From positions 434,001 to 498,000 of the forward strand of contig LNEU01000026.1 of the NCBI GenBank assembly GCA_001464355.1: 64,000 nt of DNA. Direction: 5' to 3'. The DNA is from Burkholderiales bacterium Ga0077544. GTDB taxonomy: Bacteria > Pseudomonadota > Gammaproteobacteria > Burkholderiales > Burkholderiaceae_D. Shown piece by piece: positions 49,432-58,714 of the stretch (its first letter is position 1; every line of letters starts with the position of its first letter). The notes under the pieces are model-generated. The model saw nothing but the letters and a program-made list of their open reading frames with translations. It was not told the origin of the DNA and searched no databases. The position numbers were made by a program, and so were the translations under genes.

Positions 49432-50958
49432 TTACGGACGCTTGATGTCGTAACGCGCAAGGAATTGGCACCCGTATACAGGCAAGAATGATGGAATACG
49501 GTAATAGCGATCAGCAATCGTTTTGAGGATGCGCTCGCGATACACCTCATAGTTGAAATCCTTGCCATCGGCGTACCAGAAGGTGATGCCATCCGCTTGC
49601 ATCGTATGCACAGTCACCGTCGCAAAATAAGGCTTCAATTCATCCGCATTAATTGCGCGTCTATCAAAAATACGTATGGTCTTGCCCGCATATTTTTTGA
49701 AATCGACATTTAAATCATCCTGACGCGCATGGAATTTACCTGTGCCGAAGGTCGGCAAATATTCACCCGCGTGATACGACAATAAGGCAGATGGCGTGTA
49801 AGCGCGCGCCATGATCGCGCCATCCGCAGGCAAACCTCTGCGCAAGGTATTGACGATAGTTGGCGCTTGCTTGTGGAAGACGATGTCATCGTGCAGCGCA
49901 TAGTCTTTCCACATCGTGGTCGGCAGCAAAATAATCGCTGCCAGGAACAGGAAATGCGGCACGGCAAACCATGCAGTCCATTTTGCATACTTGCGCAAAT
50001 CGTCTGCATTGGCAGTCGTACCGATGAACAAAAACAAGAAAGGCATGAAGCCCAGCACCCAGTGCAGGCCTATAGTCTTTTCCATAGACAGCAAAAGGAA
50101 CAAGGCAAACGGCACCAAGAACAACACCACGATGGCGCCGCGCTGGATCATCATGCCCCCCGAACGCAACAACTTGACGAATACCCAAGGCGTGATCAGG
50201 TAAATCATCATCAAACCATATTCGGCAACCGTATAGAATGAAAACTGCGTGTTCTCGTTGCGATTGATCATGTTGAACATCACATTGGTCCAGCAATTAT
50301 TCGCATTGAAAACCACGGTGATCGCGAACAAGGGGGCAGAACATGCGGCAATGATGATCAGCTTGAGCCAGCCACGACGCGAGCGGCAAAGATAGACGAA
50401 GTAGGCGATCGCCAGCAAACCGGCGAAGTATTTCGACAACAGCGCGAAACCAAGAAAGATGCCTGCACCGAAAAACCAGGAAAGCTTGTCAGATATCGTG
50501 CCGCGAATAAAGCAGTAGCCACTCAGGAAGATGAAGAAAATCAGTGGCGTATCGGTCGTCACCAGATTCAGCAACAGCGTGAATGGCAACAACAGAAACA
50601 AGGTACCGAGGCGATATGCAGCACCTTCCTGATACGGCGACAGCCTACGTAATAAATCCACCAAACCCAGCGCAATCAGACTCCACATCAGTACAGTAAA
50701 AAACCGCAGCGACAAAGGGTGGGCAGAAACGCTATTCAGCACAAACAATAACCAGCCGACCATAGGCGGATGATCGGAATAGCCCCAGGCCGGGAATACG
50801 CCCCATTGATAGAAAAACGCTTCGTCGCCGGTCATCGGGAAATAGGCGGCCAGCCACATCTTGATCATCAGCGTGATCACAAACGTCCACTTGAAAACCT
50901 GACGCGCACGCACCGGATCGGCACCAGCGTACAGTGAACGTGTTGAATTCAAATTCAT
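49432..50958 (-). CDS. GT39/ArnT-like membrane glycosyltransferase
   Basis: This polytopic GT-C enzyme probably transfers a sugar from a polyprenyl-phosphate donor on the periplasmic side. The N-terminal region has the catalytic-type acidic motif MTGDEAFFYQWG followed by YSDHPPMVGW, as in PMT/ArnT proteins. About ten hydrophobic helices follow, then a soluble C-terminal domain (about residues 345-508, with TLRRGLPADGAIMARAYTPS). The acceptor is unknown. It lies 9 bp after an EamA/SMR gene and ends the cassette at 49432-52856. Confidence 0.85.
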   Translation of the reverse strand: MNLNSTRSLYAGADPVRARQVFKWTFVITLMIKMWLAAYFPMTGDEAFFYQWGVFPAWGYSDHPPMVGWLLFVLNSVSAHPLSLRFFTVLMWSLIALGLVDLLRRLSPYQEGAAYRLGTLFLLLPFTLLLNLVTTDTPLIFFIFLSGYCFIRGTISDKLSWFFGAGIFLGFALLSKYFAGLLAIAYFVYLCRSRRGWLKLIIIAACSAPLFAITVVFNANNCWTNVMFNMINRNENTQFSFYTVAEYGLMMIYLITPWVFVKLLRSGGMMIQRGAIVVLFLVPFALFLLLSMEKTIGLHWVLGFMPFLFLFIGTTANADDLRKYAKWTAWFAVPHFLFLAAIILLPTTMWKDYALHDDIVFHKQAPTIVNTLRRGLPADGAIMARAYTPSALLSYHAGEYLPTFGTGKFHARQDDLNVDFKKYAGKTIRIFDRRAINADELKPYFATVTVHTMQADGITFWYADGKDFNYEVYRERILKTIADRYYRIPSFLPVYGCQFLARYDIKRP

Positions 50959-50967
50959 TGCAATTCC

Positions 50968-51345
50968 TTAATTCTTTACCGACAGGACAAGCACGCCTGC
51001 AATTACCAGCGATACGCCAAGCACCTTGTACAGGCTGACCGATTCGCCCAAAATAAATATCCCCGCCAGCGTCGTCAAGACGACGCCTAGCGAAATCAAT
51101 GGATACGCCATGCTGACGTCCAGTTTGCCGAGTACCAGCAGCCACAGCCCGGCACTCGCGCCAAAACAAATCATGCCGCCCCAGATCAAGGGGCTGGTCA
51201 GCGCCAGCCAATAGACAGAACGCATGCCGTTCGACATCGCCTGCTGAATCGCCGGTGATGACATGCCCATCTTCAATAACACTTGTGCTGCAGCCGTCAG
51301 GCATACGCAAAATAGTGCCAGCCCCAAAGCGCCCATCTGGCTCAT
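50968..51345 (-). CDS. Small EamA/SMR-type membrane protein, possible lipid-sugar flippase subunit
   Basis: This 125-residue protein has four hydrophobic helices, e.g. LALFCVCLTAAAQVLLKMGM, ASAGLWLLVLGKLDVSMAYP and YKVLGVSLVIAGVLVLSVK. The SMR/EamA pattern LDVSMAYPLISLGVVLTTLA is clear. ArnE/ArnF in the undecaprenyl-phosphate-aminoarabinose pathway have the same size and fold. Its ATG overlaps the upstream HAD-UbiA stop (ATGA), and a GT39-type gene follows. A lipid-linked-sugar flippase is the best inference; a drug/metabolite exporter is the alternative. Confidence 0.8.
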   Translation of the reverse strand: MSQMGALGLALFCVCLTAAAQVLLKMGMSSPAIQQAMSNGMRSVYWLALTSPLIWGGMICFGASAGLWLLVLGKLDVSMAYPLISLGVVLTTLAGIFILGESVSLYKVLGVSLVIAGVLVLSVKN

Positions 51346-52856
51346 GGCATCACTCCCATCGTTGCTGCCAATGCAACGCAGGCAACCAATGCCGCGACTA
51401 TCCAGCTGGCACGATCAGTTATCGCAAACAGCAGTGGATCATCATGGATTTCCATCCTTGAAATTTTTAGCCACAAACGCATGATCCAGAACAGCATCAG
51501 CGGCAGAATCAGCCACAAGATTTCTGCATGCGGATACATGGCACCGCCGACCTGACTATCCACATATAGCGCCAGCAACATCACCGCGACAAATCCACTG
51601 GCGATGCCCATCGATATCAGATAAGACAAATCGCTGGTGCGATAGCCGCGTCCGGCCAGCGAAACCTTTCCATCGCCGCTCATGAACTCCAGCTCGGCGC
51701 AGCGCTTGACCAATGCCAGGCTCAGGAACATGAACAGAGAAACCGCCAGCAGCCAGTTGGAAATCACCACCGTGCTGACCAGACCGCCGGCCAGGATGCG
51801 GTGCGTATAAAGCGAGGCAAGCACCAGCACATCAACAATCGCCACCTGCTTCAGGCGCGCCGAATACAGCAAGGTAGCGACCACATACAACACCATCAGA
51901 CCAAAAAACGGCAGGGAAATGGCAGCCGCCAGCCACAGGGACAAAGGCAGCAATACCAGCACCAGGACGACGCCGAACTGAATCGTCAGTGTCGCCGCAG
52001 CGAAAGGTCGTGCACGCTTGCGTGGATGCGCGCGATCGGATGCCAGATCGAATAAATCGTTGATGACATACGTCGCCGATGCGCACAGTCCGAATGCAAT
52101 GAATGCCAGCAGCGTGGCCAACCAGCTATCCCCACTCAAATCATGCGCAGCCATCAAAGGCACGAACAGCAAGGCGTTCTTGGCCCATTGATGCAGGCGC
52201 AAGGCTTTGATCACCAGAAGCAACGTGAACGGGCGTGGCGGAACGATCAGAGTCGGCGTTTTGATTTTTTGTGCTTGCGCGACGATAGAGGACGATGCAT
52301 TGACGACGATGATTTCTGTCGCACTGCGCCATACCGATAGATCCGCAGCACCATTCCCCGCATAAGCGAAACCGCCAGCGCCAGCATCTGCGATGATCGC
52401 TTGCAGCTTGGTGCGGGATTTCAGATTGGTCGCCTCGTCGCTGCCGAGCACCGTATCGAAGATACCAAGAAAATCAGCAACGCGCTGCACCAGCGTTCGA
52501 TCGGATGCACTGGCCAGAATCAAGCGACGACCGGCTGCACGTTGCTGCTGCAGATAGCCCAGTAGCGCATCGTTATAAGGTAGCAGCGACACATCAAGCT
52601 GGATGCGTCTGGCGATCTGCGATTTCAAATTGCCGCGTCCACGCAACAGCCATACACAGCAAAGAAATAGATAGAGAGGATTGCGTTTGATCAGCAGCAA
52701 GACCGACTCGAATAAAAGATCGGTATAAGTCAACGTGCCATCAAGATCGACATACAGAGGCAGCGCAGCGTTGTCTGCCGCGTTCGGCACATCGTCACGC
52801 ACGGCATCGGGCGCTGCAAATGAAGGACGAGAAAAACTGCCGGGGGAAACGCTCAA
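51342..52856 (-). CDS. HAD phosphatase - UbiA prenyltransferase fusion (DPPR synthase-like)
   Basis: Residues 30-215 form a HAD domain: DLDGT at 37-41, LILASASDRTL, K in LKSRTKLQ, and AGNGAADLSVW, where Asn replaces the first Asp of the usual GDxxxD. Residues about 235-504 form a nine-helix UbiA domain: NDLFDLASDRAHPRKRARP near 266-284, and SARLKQVAIVDVLVLASLY later. These resemble decaprenyl-phosphate 5-phosphoribosyltransferase (Rv3806c type). The fusion could make polyprenyl-phosphate-ribose and dephosphorylate it. The start is TTG 52856 directly after a stop; a later GTG is possible. Confidence 0.85.
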   Translation of the reverse strand: MSVSPGSFSRPSFAAPDAVRDDVPNAADNAALPLYVDLDGTLTYTDLLFESVLLLIKRNPLYLFLCCVWLLRGRGNLKSQIARRIQLDVSLLPYNDALLGYLQQQRAAGRRLILASASDRTLVQRVADFLGIFDTVLGSDEATNLKSRTKLQAIIADAGAGGFAYAGNGAADLSVWRSATEIIVVNASSSIVAQAQKIKTPTLIVPPRPFTLLLVIKALRLHQWAKNALLFVPLMAAHDLSGDSWLATLLAFIAFGLCASATYVINDLFDLASDRAHPRKRARPFAAATLTIQFGVVLVLVLLPLSLWLAAAISLPFFGLMVLYVVATLLYSARLKQVAIVDVLVLASLYTHRILAGGLVSTVVISNWLLAVSLFMFLSLALVKRCAELEFMSGDGKVSLAGRGYRTSDLSYLISMGIASGFVAVMLLALYVDSQVGGAMYPHAEILWLILPLMLFWIMRLWLKISRMEIHDDPLLFAITDRASWIVAALVACVALAATMGVMP

Positions 52857-53044
52857 ATCACCACCATGGGAACAAGAGAAATTTTAAGAAACGAACAATC
52901 GCGTTGCCAGGGACGCTGACAGTGAAATACATCAGCGAAGTTCATGATCGGGAAAATGCAAGTGCCACTGCATTACTGGCAAATGCATTTACAGGTGGGC
53001 AATTTTCCGTCTTCACATAGCCAGCGTCAACCACAAATGCCGGC

Positions 53045-55033
53045 CTATGCTTTTAGCAAACGCGCTTCCGCACGTGCGAGCTCTTCGACGGCACCGCGCA
53101 AGACCAGAATGTCACCTTCCAGCAGTGTCGTATCCGGCGCCCAGTCTATGCGCACGCCGTTGCGTCGCAGCGCGGTCACTTCTGCGCCCAGCGCATCCAG
53201 CCCCAATTGTCCCAGCTTTTTGCCAAGCGCGTTCGCGCTATCGGTCAGCAGCACGGAGCGCAAGCGCACTTGCAAATGCTCGGGCGTATCCGACACATCG
53301 CTGGCACCATGGAAAAATCCTCGCAGCGACGCATAACGTTCGCCGCGCGCCATTTGAATCGTATGCACGACACGCCGCAAAGGTACGCCCATCGTCAGCA
53401 ATGCGTGCGAAGCCAGCATCAGACTGCCTTCTATCGCTTCGGGCACGACTTCCGACGCCCCGGCAGCGCGCAATTTATCCAGATCCGAATCATCGTAGCT
53501 GCGCACAATGACTGGAAGCGTCGGTGCCAGATCCTTCATATGATGCAATACCTTCAATGCCGACGGCGTACTGGCATAGGTAATTACTAGTGCCGCCGCA
53601 CGATTGATGCCGGCTGCTACCAGGCTTTCGCGACGACCCGCATCGCCATACGACACGTTCACACCAGCTGCCTGCGCATCGCGCACGCGATCGGGATCCA
53701 GATCCAGCGCCTGATAAGGAATACCCTCCTCATCCAGCAACTTGGCCAGACTCTGGCCGGTGCGGCCAAAGCCGGCAATCACGACATGCTGCTGTGCCGA
53801 CATCGTGCGCGTCGCAATCTGCGTCAAGGCCAGCGATTGCGCCATCCACTCGTTCGACGACAATTTCATCACGATCGCATCGGATTTGGCGAGAATGACG
53901 GGTGCGGCCAGCATGGACAGCACCATCGATGCCAGAATCAATTGAATAATCAGGGGCTCAATCAGATTCAAGGCGCTGATCTGATGCAGCAGTACAAATC
54001 CGAATTCGCCCGCTTGCGCCAAGGCCAATCCGGTACGCAATGCCACGCCGACCGGCGCGCCAAACCATTTCGCCAAGATTGTCACCAAACCGAATTTAAG
54101 CAAAACCGGCCCGGTCAGCAGCAGCAATACCAGCCACCAGTATTCGATCACCAGACGCACATTCAGCAACATGCCGATCGAGATAAAGAACAAGCCGAGT
54201 AATACATCGCGAAACGATTTGATGTCCTCTTCCACCTGGTGCTTGTATTCGGTTTCGGAAATCAGCATGCCGGCGACAAATGCACCCAAGGCCAGCGACA
54301 AGCCGGCCATCTCGGTAATCCACGCCGCGCCCAAAGTAATCAGCAATAGATTCAGCATGAACAATTCTTGCGAGCGTCGTTTGACGACAATGCGGAACCA
54401 GCTGCGAATCAACTTATGTCCGACGAAAAAAAGCAGAAACAGCACAATGACCGCCTTGAATGCCGCCCATAAAAGCGTGGCAACCAGATCACCGTCGGGA
54501 TTAGCCAGCGCAGGAGTCAGGATTAACAGCGGCACCAGCGCCAGATCCTGAAACAGCAATATGCCGATGATGCGACGGCCGTGTTCGCTTTCCAGCTCCA
54601 GGCGCTCGGTCAATATTTTTGAAACAATGGCGGTCGAGGACATCGCCAGCGCACCGCCAATGGCAAACGCAGCTTGCCAACTGATCGCACTTAAACGCGT
54701 GGATAGTTGTGCCACCAGCCAGCCAAAGATCATCGTCAATATGATGGTCAGCAACACCTGCGCCATACCGAGCCCAAAAACGGTGCGCCGCATCGCCGAC
54801 AACTTCGCCAGAGAAAATTCGAGCCCGATGGAGAACATCAGGAACACCACGCCGAATTCGCCCAAGGCATGCGTAGTAGCATTGTCTTCCGCCCAACCCA
54901 GGGTGTGCGGGCCGATCAAGATACCTGCCACCAGATAACCCAGCATCGGCGGCAAATGCATCATGCGGAAAGCCACCACGCCCAAGACCGCAGCAGCAAG
55001 CAACAGAAGGGTAAGTTCTAAAGGGGAAAGCAT
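53045..55033 (-). CDS. KefB/KefC-type CPA2 cation:proton antiporter with TrkA domains
   Basis: This 662-residue inner-membrane protein has an N-terminal Na/H-exchanger domain of about 12 helices (LGYLVAGILIGPHTLGW, FGVVFLMFSIGLEFSLAKL, GILLFQDLALVPLLIL). A cytosolic TrkA-N nucleotide-binding domain begins HVVIAGFGRTGQSLAKLLDE near residue 415, and a TrkA-C domain ends the protein. It probably exports potassium under control of a bound nucleotide or thiol adduct. It is divergent from kdsD, a pairing common in betaproteobacteria. Confidence 0.9.
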   Translation of the reverse strand: MLSPLELTLLLLAAAVLGVVAFRMMHLPPMLGYLVAGILIGPHTLGWAEDNATTHALGEFGVVFLMFSIGLEFSLAKLSAMRRTVFGLGMAQVLLTIILTMIFGWLVAQLSTRLSAISWQAAFAIGGALAMSSTAIVSKILTERLELESEHGRRIIGILLFQDLALVPLLILTPALANPDGDLVATLLWAAFKAVIVLFLLFFVGHKLIRSWFRIVVKRRSQELFMLNLLLITLGAAWITEMAGLSLALGAFVAGMLISETEYKHQVEEDIKSFRDVLLGLFFISIGMLLNVRLVIEYWWLVLLLLTGPVLLKFGLVTILAKWFGAPVGVALRTGLALAQAGEFGFVLLHQISALNLIEPLIIQLILASMVLSMLAAPVILAKSDAIVMKLSSNEWMAQSLALTQIATRTMSAQQHVVIAGFGRTGQSLAKLLDEEGIPYQALDLDPDRVRDAQAAGVNVSYGDAGRRESLVAAGINRAAALVITYASTPSALKVLHHMKDLAPTLPVIVRSYDDSDLDKLRAAGASEVVPEAIEGSLMLASHALLTMGVPLRRVVHTIQMARGERYASLRGFFHGASDVSDTPEHLQVRLRSVLLTDSANALGKKLGQLGLDALGAEVTALRRNGVRIDWAPDTTLLEGDILVLRGAVEELARAEARLLKA

Positions 55034-55159
55034 AGTGTGATGCCGGCTGGGGTTATTCGGGAAATGCGCGTAGAAGCATCAAAACATAATTTTCTGCGTC
55101 TGGCAGGTTTTTTGCTTAGTCAGCTCTTCTTGCCAGATGAATTCGTTTATACTTTCGGC

Positions 55160-56188
55160 ATGAGTGTACCCCATGCCAAAACCGTGCCCGCAATTTTTGA
55201 TGCGATCAGCACTACCCGCGCGCTGCAATTTGCCAGCGCAACCCTGCAAATCGAAGCAGATGCAATTCTTGCACTAAAGAAAAGAATCAGCGAAGAAACC
55301 AGCGCGCAATTTGTCAAAGCAGTTTCCCTGTTATTGAACTGCAATGGCCGCGTGGTCGTATCAGGCATCGGCAAGTCCGGCCATATCGCGCGCAAGATTG
55401 CGTCCACGCTCGCCTCGACCGGGACGCCAGCGCTATTCGTGCACGCTGCCGAAGCTTCGCACGGCGATCTGGGGATGATTACCGCCAACGACGCACTTAT
55501 CGCGATTTCATATTCTGGCGAAGCTGGCGAATTGCTGGCCATCGTGCCGATCATCAAACGCATGGGCGCAACGCTGATTGCGATTACCGGCAATGACGCT
55601 TCCAGTCTGGCGCAGTTTGCCGACGTGCACTTGAACGTCAAGGTCGACAAGGAAGCCTGCCCCTTGAATCTGGCACCGACCGCCAGCACGACAGCCACAT
55701 TAGCTCTTGGCGATGCACTGGCGATGGCACTGCTGGATGCACGGGGCTTTGGCGAAGAAGATTTTGCGCGCTCACATCCTGGCGGCGCGCTCGGCCGCCG
55801 TTTGCTGACGCACGTACGCGATGTGATGCGCACCGGTGAGGCGATTCCTACCGTTGCGGCCGATGCAACTTTATATGCTGCACTGCTGGAAATCAGTAAA
55901 AAAGGCATGGCCATGACATCGGTGGTCGATGCCGACGGCAAAGCGATAGGCGTATTTACCGATGGTGATTTGCGCCGTCTGATTGAAAACAAACAAGATT
56001 TTTCGACGCTGTCGATTGCCGATGTGATGCACGCCAACCCGCGCAATGTGCAACCGGAGCAGCTTGCCGTGGACGCAGTCGACATGATGGAAGAATTCCG
56101 CATCAATCAATTGTTGGTGACCGATGCTGATGGCAAGCTGGTCGGTGCATTGCACATACACGACCTGACCCGCGCGAAAGTAATCTGA
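55160..56188 (+). CDS. kdsD: Arabinose-5-phosphate isomerase
   Basis: KdsD interconverts ribulose-5-phosphate and arabinose-5-phosphate, the entry to KDO synthesis. The N-terminal SIS domain has VSGIGKSGHIARKIASTLA and PRSPCEA-side strand equivalents such as AISYSGEAGELLAIVPIIK. Two CBS domains follow (VRDVMRTGEAIPTV, ADVMHANPRNVQPEQL). ATG 55160 gives 342 residues; the frame opens at 55037 without family support. The stop overlaps the kdsC ATG (TGATG). Confidence 0.95.
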   Translation: MSVPHAKTVPAIFDAISTTRALQFASATLQIEADAILALKKRISEETSAQFVKAVSLLLNCNGRVVVSGIGKSGHIARKIASTLASTGTPALFVHAAEASHGDLGMITANDALIAISYSGEAGELLAIVPIIKRMGATLIAITGNDASSLAQFADVHLNVKVDKEACPLNLAPTASTTATLALGDALAMALLDARGFGEEDFARSHPGGALGRRLLTHVRDVMRTGEAIPTVAADATLYAALLEISKKGMAMTSVVDADGKAIGVFTDGDLRRLIENKQDFSTLSIADVMHANPRNVQPEQLAVDAVDMMEEFRINQLLVTDADGKLVGALHIHDLTRAKVI

Positions 56189-56754
56189 TGAGCTCATCTG
56201 CAGATTCTGCCCCAGGCTCTTCCAATTCATTGTCCGCTGCCTCAGCCCGTGCAGCGAATGTACGACTGATGATTTTTGACGTCGATGGCATTCTGACCGA
56301 TGGCAGCCTGCATTTTGGTGCAGATGGCGAGGTGCTCAAGACTTTCAACGTCCTCGATGGCCACGGCATCAAATTGCTGCAGCAATCCGGCGTAGCGACG
56401 GCGATCATCAGCGCACGCCAATCCCCTATCGTGCTGCGCCGCGCTACCGACCTCGGCATTCATCATGTGTTTCAAGGCATACATGACAAGCGCAGCGCAT
56501 TTGAACAATTACTTGCGCAAACCAATATGGCCGCGCATGCATGCGGCTTCATCGGTGACGATGTAATCGACCTGCCGATCCTGTCGCGTGTAGGCTTTGC
56601 TGCCAGCGTCCCAAATGCACATGCGGAAGTACGTTCACGCGTGCATTACGTCACGCAAGCAGGTGGCGGTTGCGGCGCAGCACGTGAATTGTGCGATTTC
56701 ATTCTGCGCGCGCAAGGCAATTATGAGGCGGCCATCGCACCGTATTTGTCATGA
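56188..56754 (+). CDS. kdsC: KDO-8-phosphate phosphatase
   Basis: KdsC dephosphorylates KDO-8-P to free KDO. It is a small HAD enzyme without a large cap, normally tetrameric. Motif I is MIFDVDGILTDGSL near residues 30-42, motif II is ATAIISARQSP, and motif IV is GFIGDDVIDLPILSRVG. The 188-residue length includes an alanine- and serine-rich N-terminal extension. It overlaps kdsD and lptC at both ends. Confidence 0.95.
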   Translation: MSSSADSAPGSSNSLSAASARAANVRLMIFDVDGILTDGSLHFGADGEVLKTFNVLDGHGIKLLQQSGVATAIISARQSPIVLRRATDLGIHHVFQGIHDKRSAFEQLLAQTNMAAHACGFIGDDVIDLPILSRVGFAASVPNAHAEVRSRVHYVTQAGGGCGAARELCDFILRAQGNYEAAIAPYLS

Positions 56755-57350
56755 AAGCGCCAAGTCCGACAAATGGCGTACGTTTGATCGTGCTGATTGC
56801 ATTGAGCGCAGGACTGGCACTCGGCAGTTTTTGGCTGGTCGAAGTGATGCAGCGCAAAACCGAGGATAGCCTGCCTGCTCGCGTGCGCACAGAGCCGGAT
56901 TTTTATGTAGAGAAATTCAACTTCGTCCGTATGGCAAAAACCGGTGAGGCGCGTTACAACCTCACTGGCACCGAAATGAAGCATTATCCGCAAGACGATT
57001 CCTATCAAATACAAAATCCGGTCATGCATAGTTACAGTGCCGATCGCCCACCGATGGTGAGTCGCTCGCTGCGTGCCCATGTGACCAACAACAGTAGCGA
57101 AATTCACATGTATGACAATGTACATATAGACAGGCCGGCTTCCGCAACGGCGCAGCATTTTCAGCTCAAGACCTCTTACTTGCTGATCTTGCCAGACGAG
57201 GATGTCATGAAAACACCCAGACCGGTTGAACTGCAACTTGGGAAATCGACATTGAATGGCGCCGGCATGTTTGTCAACAATGCAACCGGCGAATTTAGTT
57301 TATCCAGTAATGTAAAAGGCCAGTACCAGGCGCCTGTCGTCACCAATTGA
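56751..57350 (+). CDS. lptC: LPS export ABC transporter periplasmic protein LptC
   Basis: LptC is anchored to the LptBFG complex and passes LPS to LptA. One N-terminal membrane helix (LIVLIALSAGLALGSFWLV) precedes the beta-jellyroll (RTEPDFYVEKFNFVRMAKTG, YNLTGTEMKHYPQDDSYQIQ). The 199-residue length is normal. The start overlaps kdsC by 4 bp, and lptA begins 46 bp downstream. Confidence 0.93.
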   Translation: MKAPSPTNGVRLIVLIALSAGLALGSFWLVEVMQRKTEDSLPARVRTEPDFYVEKFNFVRMAKTGEARYNLTGTEMKHYPQDDSYQIQNPVMHSYSADRPPMVSRSLRAHVTNNSSEIHMYDNVHIDRPASATAQHFQLKTSYLLILPDEDVMKTPRPVELQLGKSTLNGAGMFVNNATGEFSLSSNVKGQYQAPVVTN

Positions 57351-57396
57351 TTTCGTGATTCGGCTTTTAATTGATGGATTCCTTTAGAAAAATTTC

Positions 57397-57951
57397 ATGA
57401 AACGATTACTTTCTGCAATGCTGCTTCTCGCCGGTTTCGGTGTGCTTTCCTTCGCCCATGCCGAAAAGGCCGACGCAAGCAAACCGACCAACGTTGAAGC
57501 CGATCAAATGCAGTACGACGATGTCAAGCAGATCAATACCTTCGTCGGCAATGTGGTGTTGACGCGCGGTTCGATTCTGATGAAATCCAACAAGATGGTG
57601 GTCACGCAAGATCCGGCCGGCTATCAATTTGTCGTCATGTATGCGGCACCTGGCTCACTCGCCAGCTTCCGTCAAAAACGTGATGGCGGTCCCGACCAGT
57701 GGATAGATGGCCAGGCCGAGCGCATCGAATACGACGACAAGAATGAAATCATGAAACTGTTTTCCAAGGCACGCATGCGCCGCCTGGAAAATGGCAAGCC
57801 GACCGATGAAGTAAACGGCGAGTATATTTCCTACGATACACGCGCTGAATTTTTCACCGTGCACAACACCGCCGGCGGCGACAGCAAGCCGGGCGCAGGA
57901 CGCATCAAGGCCATCATTCAGCCGCGTGCCGATACAACAAAGGCGCCATAA
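57397..57951 (+). CDS. lptA: LPS transport periplasmic protein LptA
   Basis: LptA forms the periplasmic bridge for LPS. A Sec signal ([21 protein letters not shown]) is followed by the OstA-type repeats: [38 protein letters not shown] and [20 protein letters not shown]. The 184-residue length is typical. The stop lies 1 bp before the lptB ATG. Confidence 0.95.
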   Translation: MKRLLSAMLLLAGFGVLSFAHAEKADASKPTNVEADQMQYDDVKQINTFVGNVVLTRGSILMKSNKMVVTQDPAGYQFVVMYAAPGSLASFRQKRDGGPDQWIDGQAERIEYDDKNEIMKLFSKARMRRLENGKPTDEVNGEYISYDTRAEFFTVHNTAGGDSKPGAGRIKAIIQPRADTTKAP

Positions 57952-57952
57952 G

Positions 57953-58693
57953 ATGTCGAGCAAGTTGATAGTCAGTGGGCTGCAAAAAAGCTATGGTGCT
58001 CGCCAGGTTGTGCGCGATGTCGCATTGCAAGTCGAAAGCGGTGAAGTGATTGGTCTGCTGGGCCCGAACGGCGCTGGCAAAACCACGTCGTTTTACATGA
58101 TCGTCGGACTGGTGCCATCCGACGCCGGCAGCATCGAACTGGACGGCATCAATATCTCGCGCCAACCTATACACGCGCGCGCTCAATTGGGCTTGTCCTA
58201 CCTTCCGCAAGAAGCGTCGGTATTCCGCAAGCTGAGCGTCGAGGACAATATTCGCGCCGTGCTTGAACTGCAGCGCCTCAATGGCAAGTCTTTAAGCAAG
58301 CCGCAGATCGAACAACGTCTCGATACTTTGCTGGCCGATCTGCAAATCGAGAAGCTGCGTGAAAATCAGGCAATGTCTTTGTCTGGCGGCGAACGTCGTC
58401 GCGTAGAAATTGCACGGGCACTCGCAACCAACCCGCGTTTCGTTTTGCTCGATGAACCGTTTGCCGGCGTCGATCCGATTGCCGTGATTGAAATTCAACG
58501 CATCGTGCGCTTTCTGAAAGAACGGGGCATCGGCGTACTGATCACCGATCACAATGTGCGCGAAACGCTCGGCATCTGTGACCGTGCCTACATCATCAAT
58601 CAGGGTGCAGTACTGGCCAGTGGCAGCCCGGATGAAATTATCGCCAACGAATCAGTGCGCCGGGTTTATCTAGGCGAACACTTCCGCATGTAA
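57953..58693 (+). CDS. lptB: LPS export ABC transporter ATPase LptB
   Basis: LptB powers LPS extraction by LptB2FG. Walker A is [14 protein letters not shown], the signature is [16 protein letters not shown], and Walker B is [15 protein letters not shown]. The H-loop is [14 protein letters not shown] 57953 gives 246 residues; the frame from 57926 overlaps lptA. The lptF and lptG genes are not in this window. Confidence 0.96.
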   Translation: MSSKLIVSGLQKSYGARQVVRDVALQVESGEVIGLLGPNGAGKTTSFYMIVGLVPSDAGSIELDGINISRQPIHARAQLGLSYLPQEASVFRKLSVEDNIRAVLELQRLNGKSLSKPQIEQRLDTLLADLQIEKLRENQAMSLSGGERRRVEIARALATNPRFVLLDEPFAGVDPIAVIEIQRIVRFLKERGIGVLITDHNVRETLGICDRAYIINQGAVLASGSPDEIIANESVRRVYLGEHFRM

Positions 58694-58714
58694 CGGCGGA
58701 AGCAAGATAACTCT

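Noticed and set aside
52930-52990. TGCCA...TGGCA palindrome and TGGCAC-TTGCA upstream of the HAD-UbiA gene
   Set aside because: Arms are only 5 bp and the TGGCAC and TTGCA elements are adjacent without the spacing needed for a sigma-54 promoter.
55130-55153. TTGCCA and TATACT before kdsD
   Set aside because: Spacing is only 12 bases and the -10 lies 6 bases from the ATG, so it is unlikely to be the main promoter.
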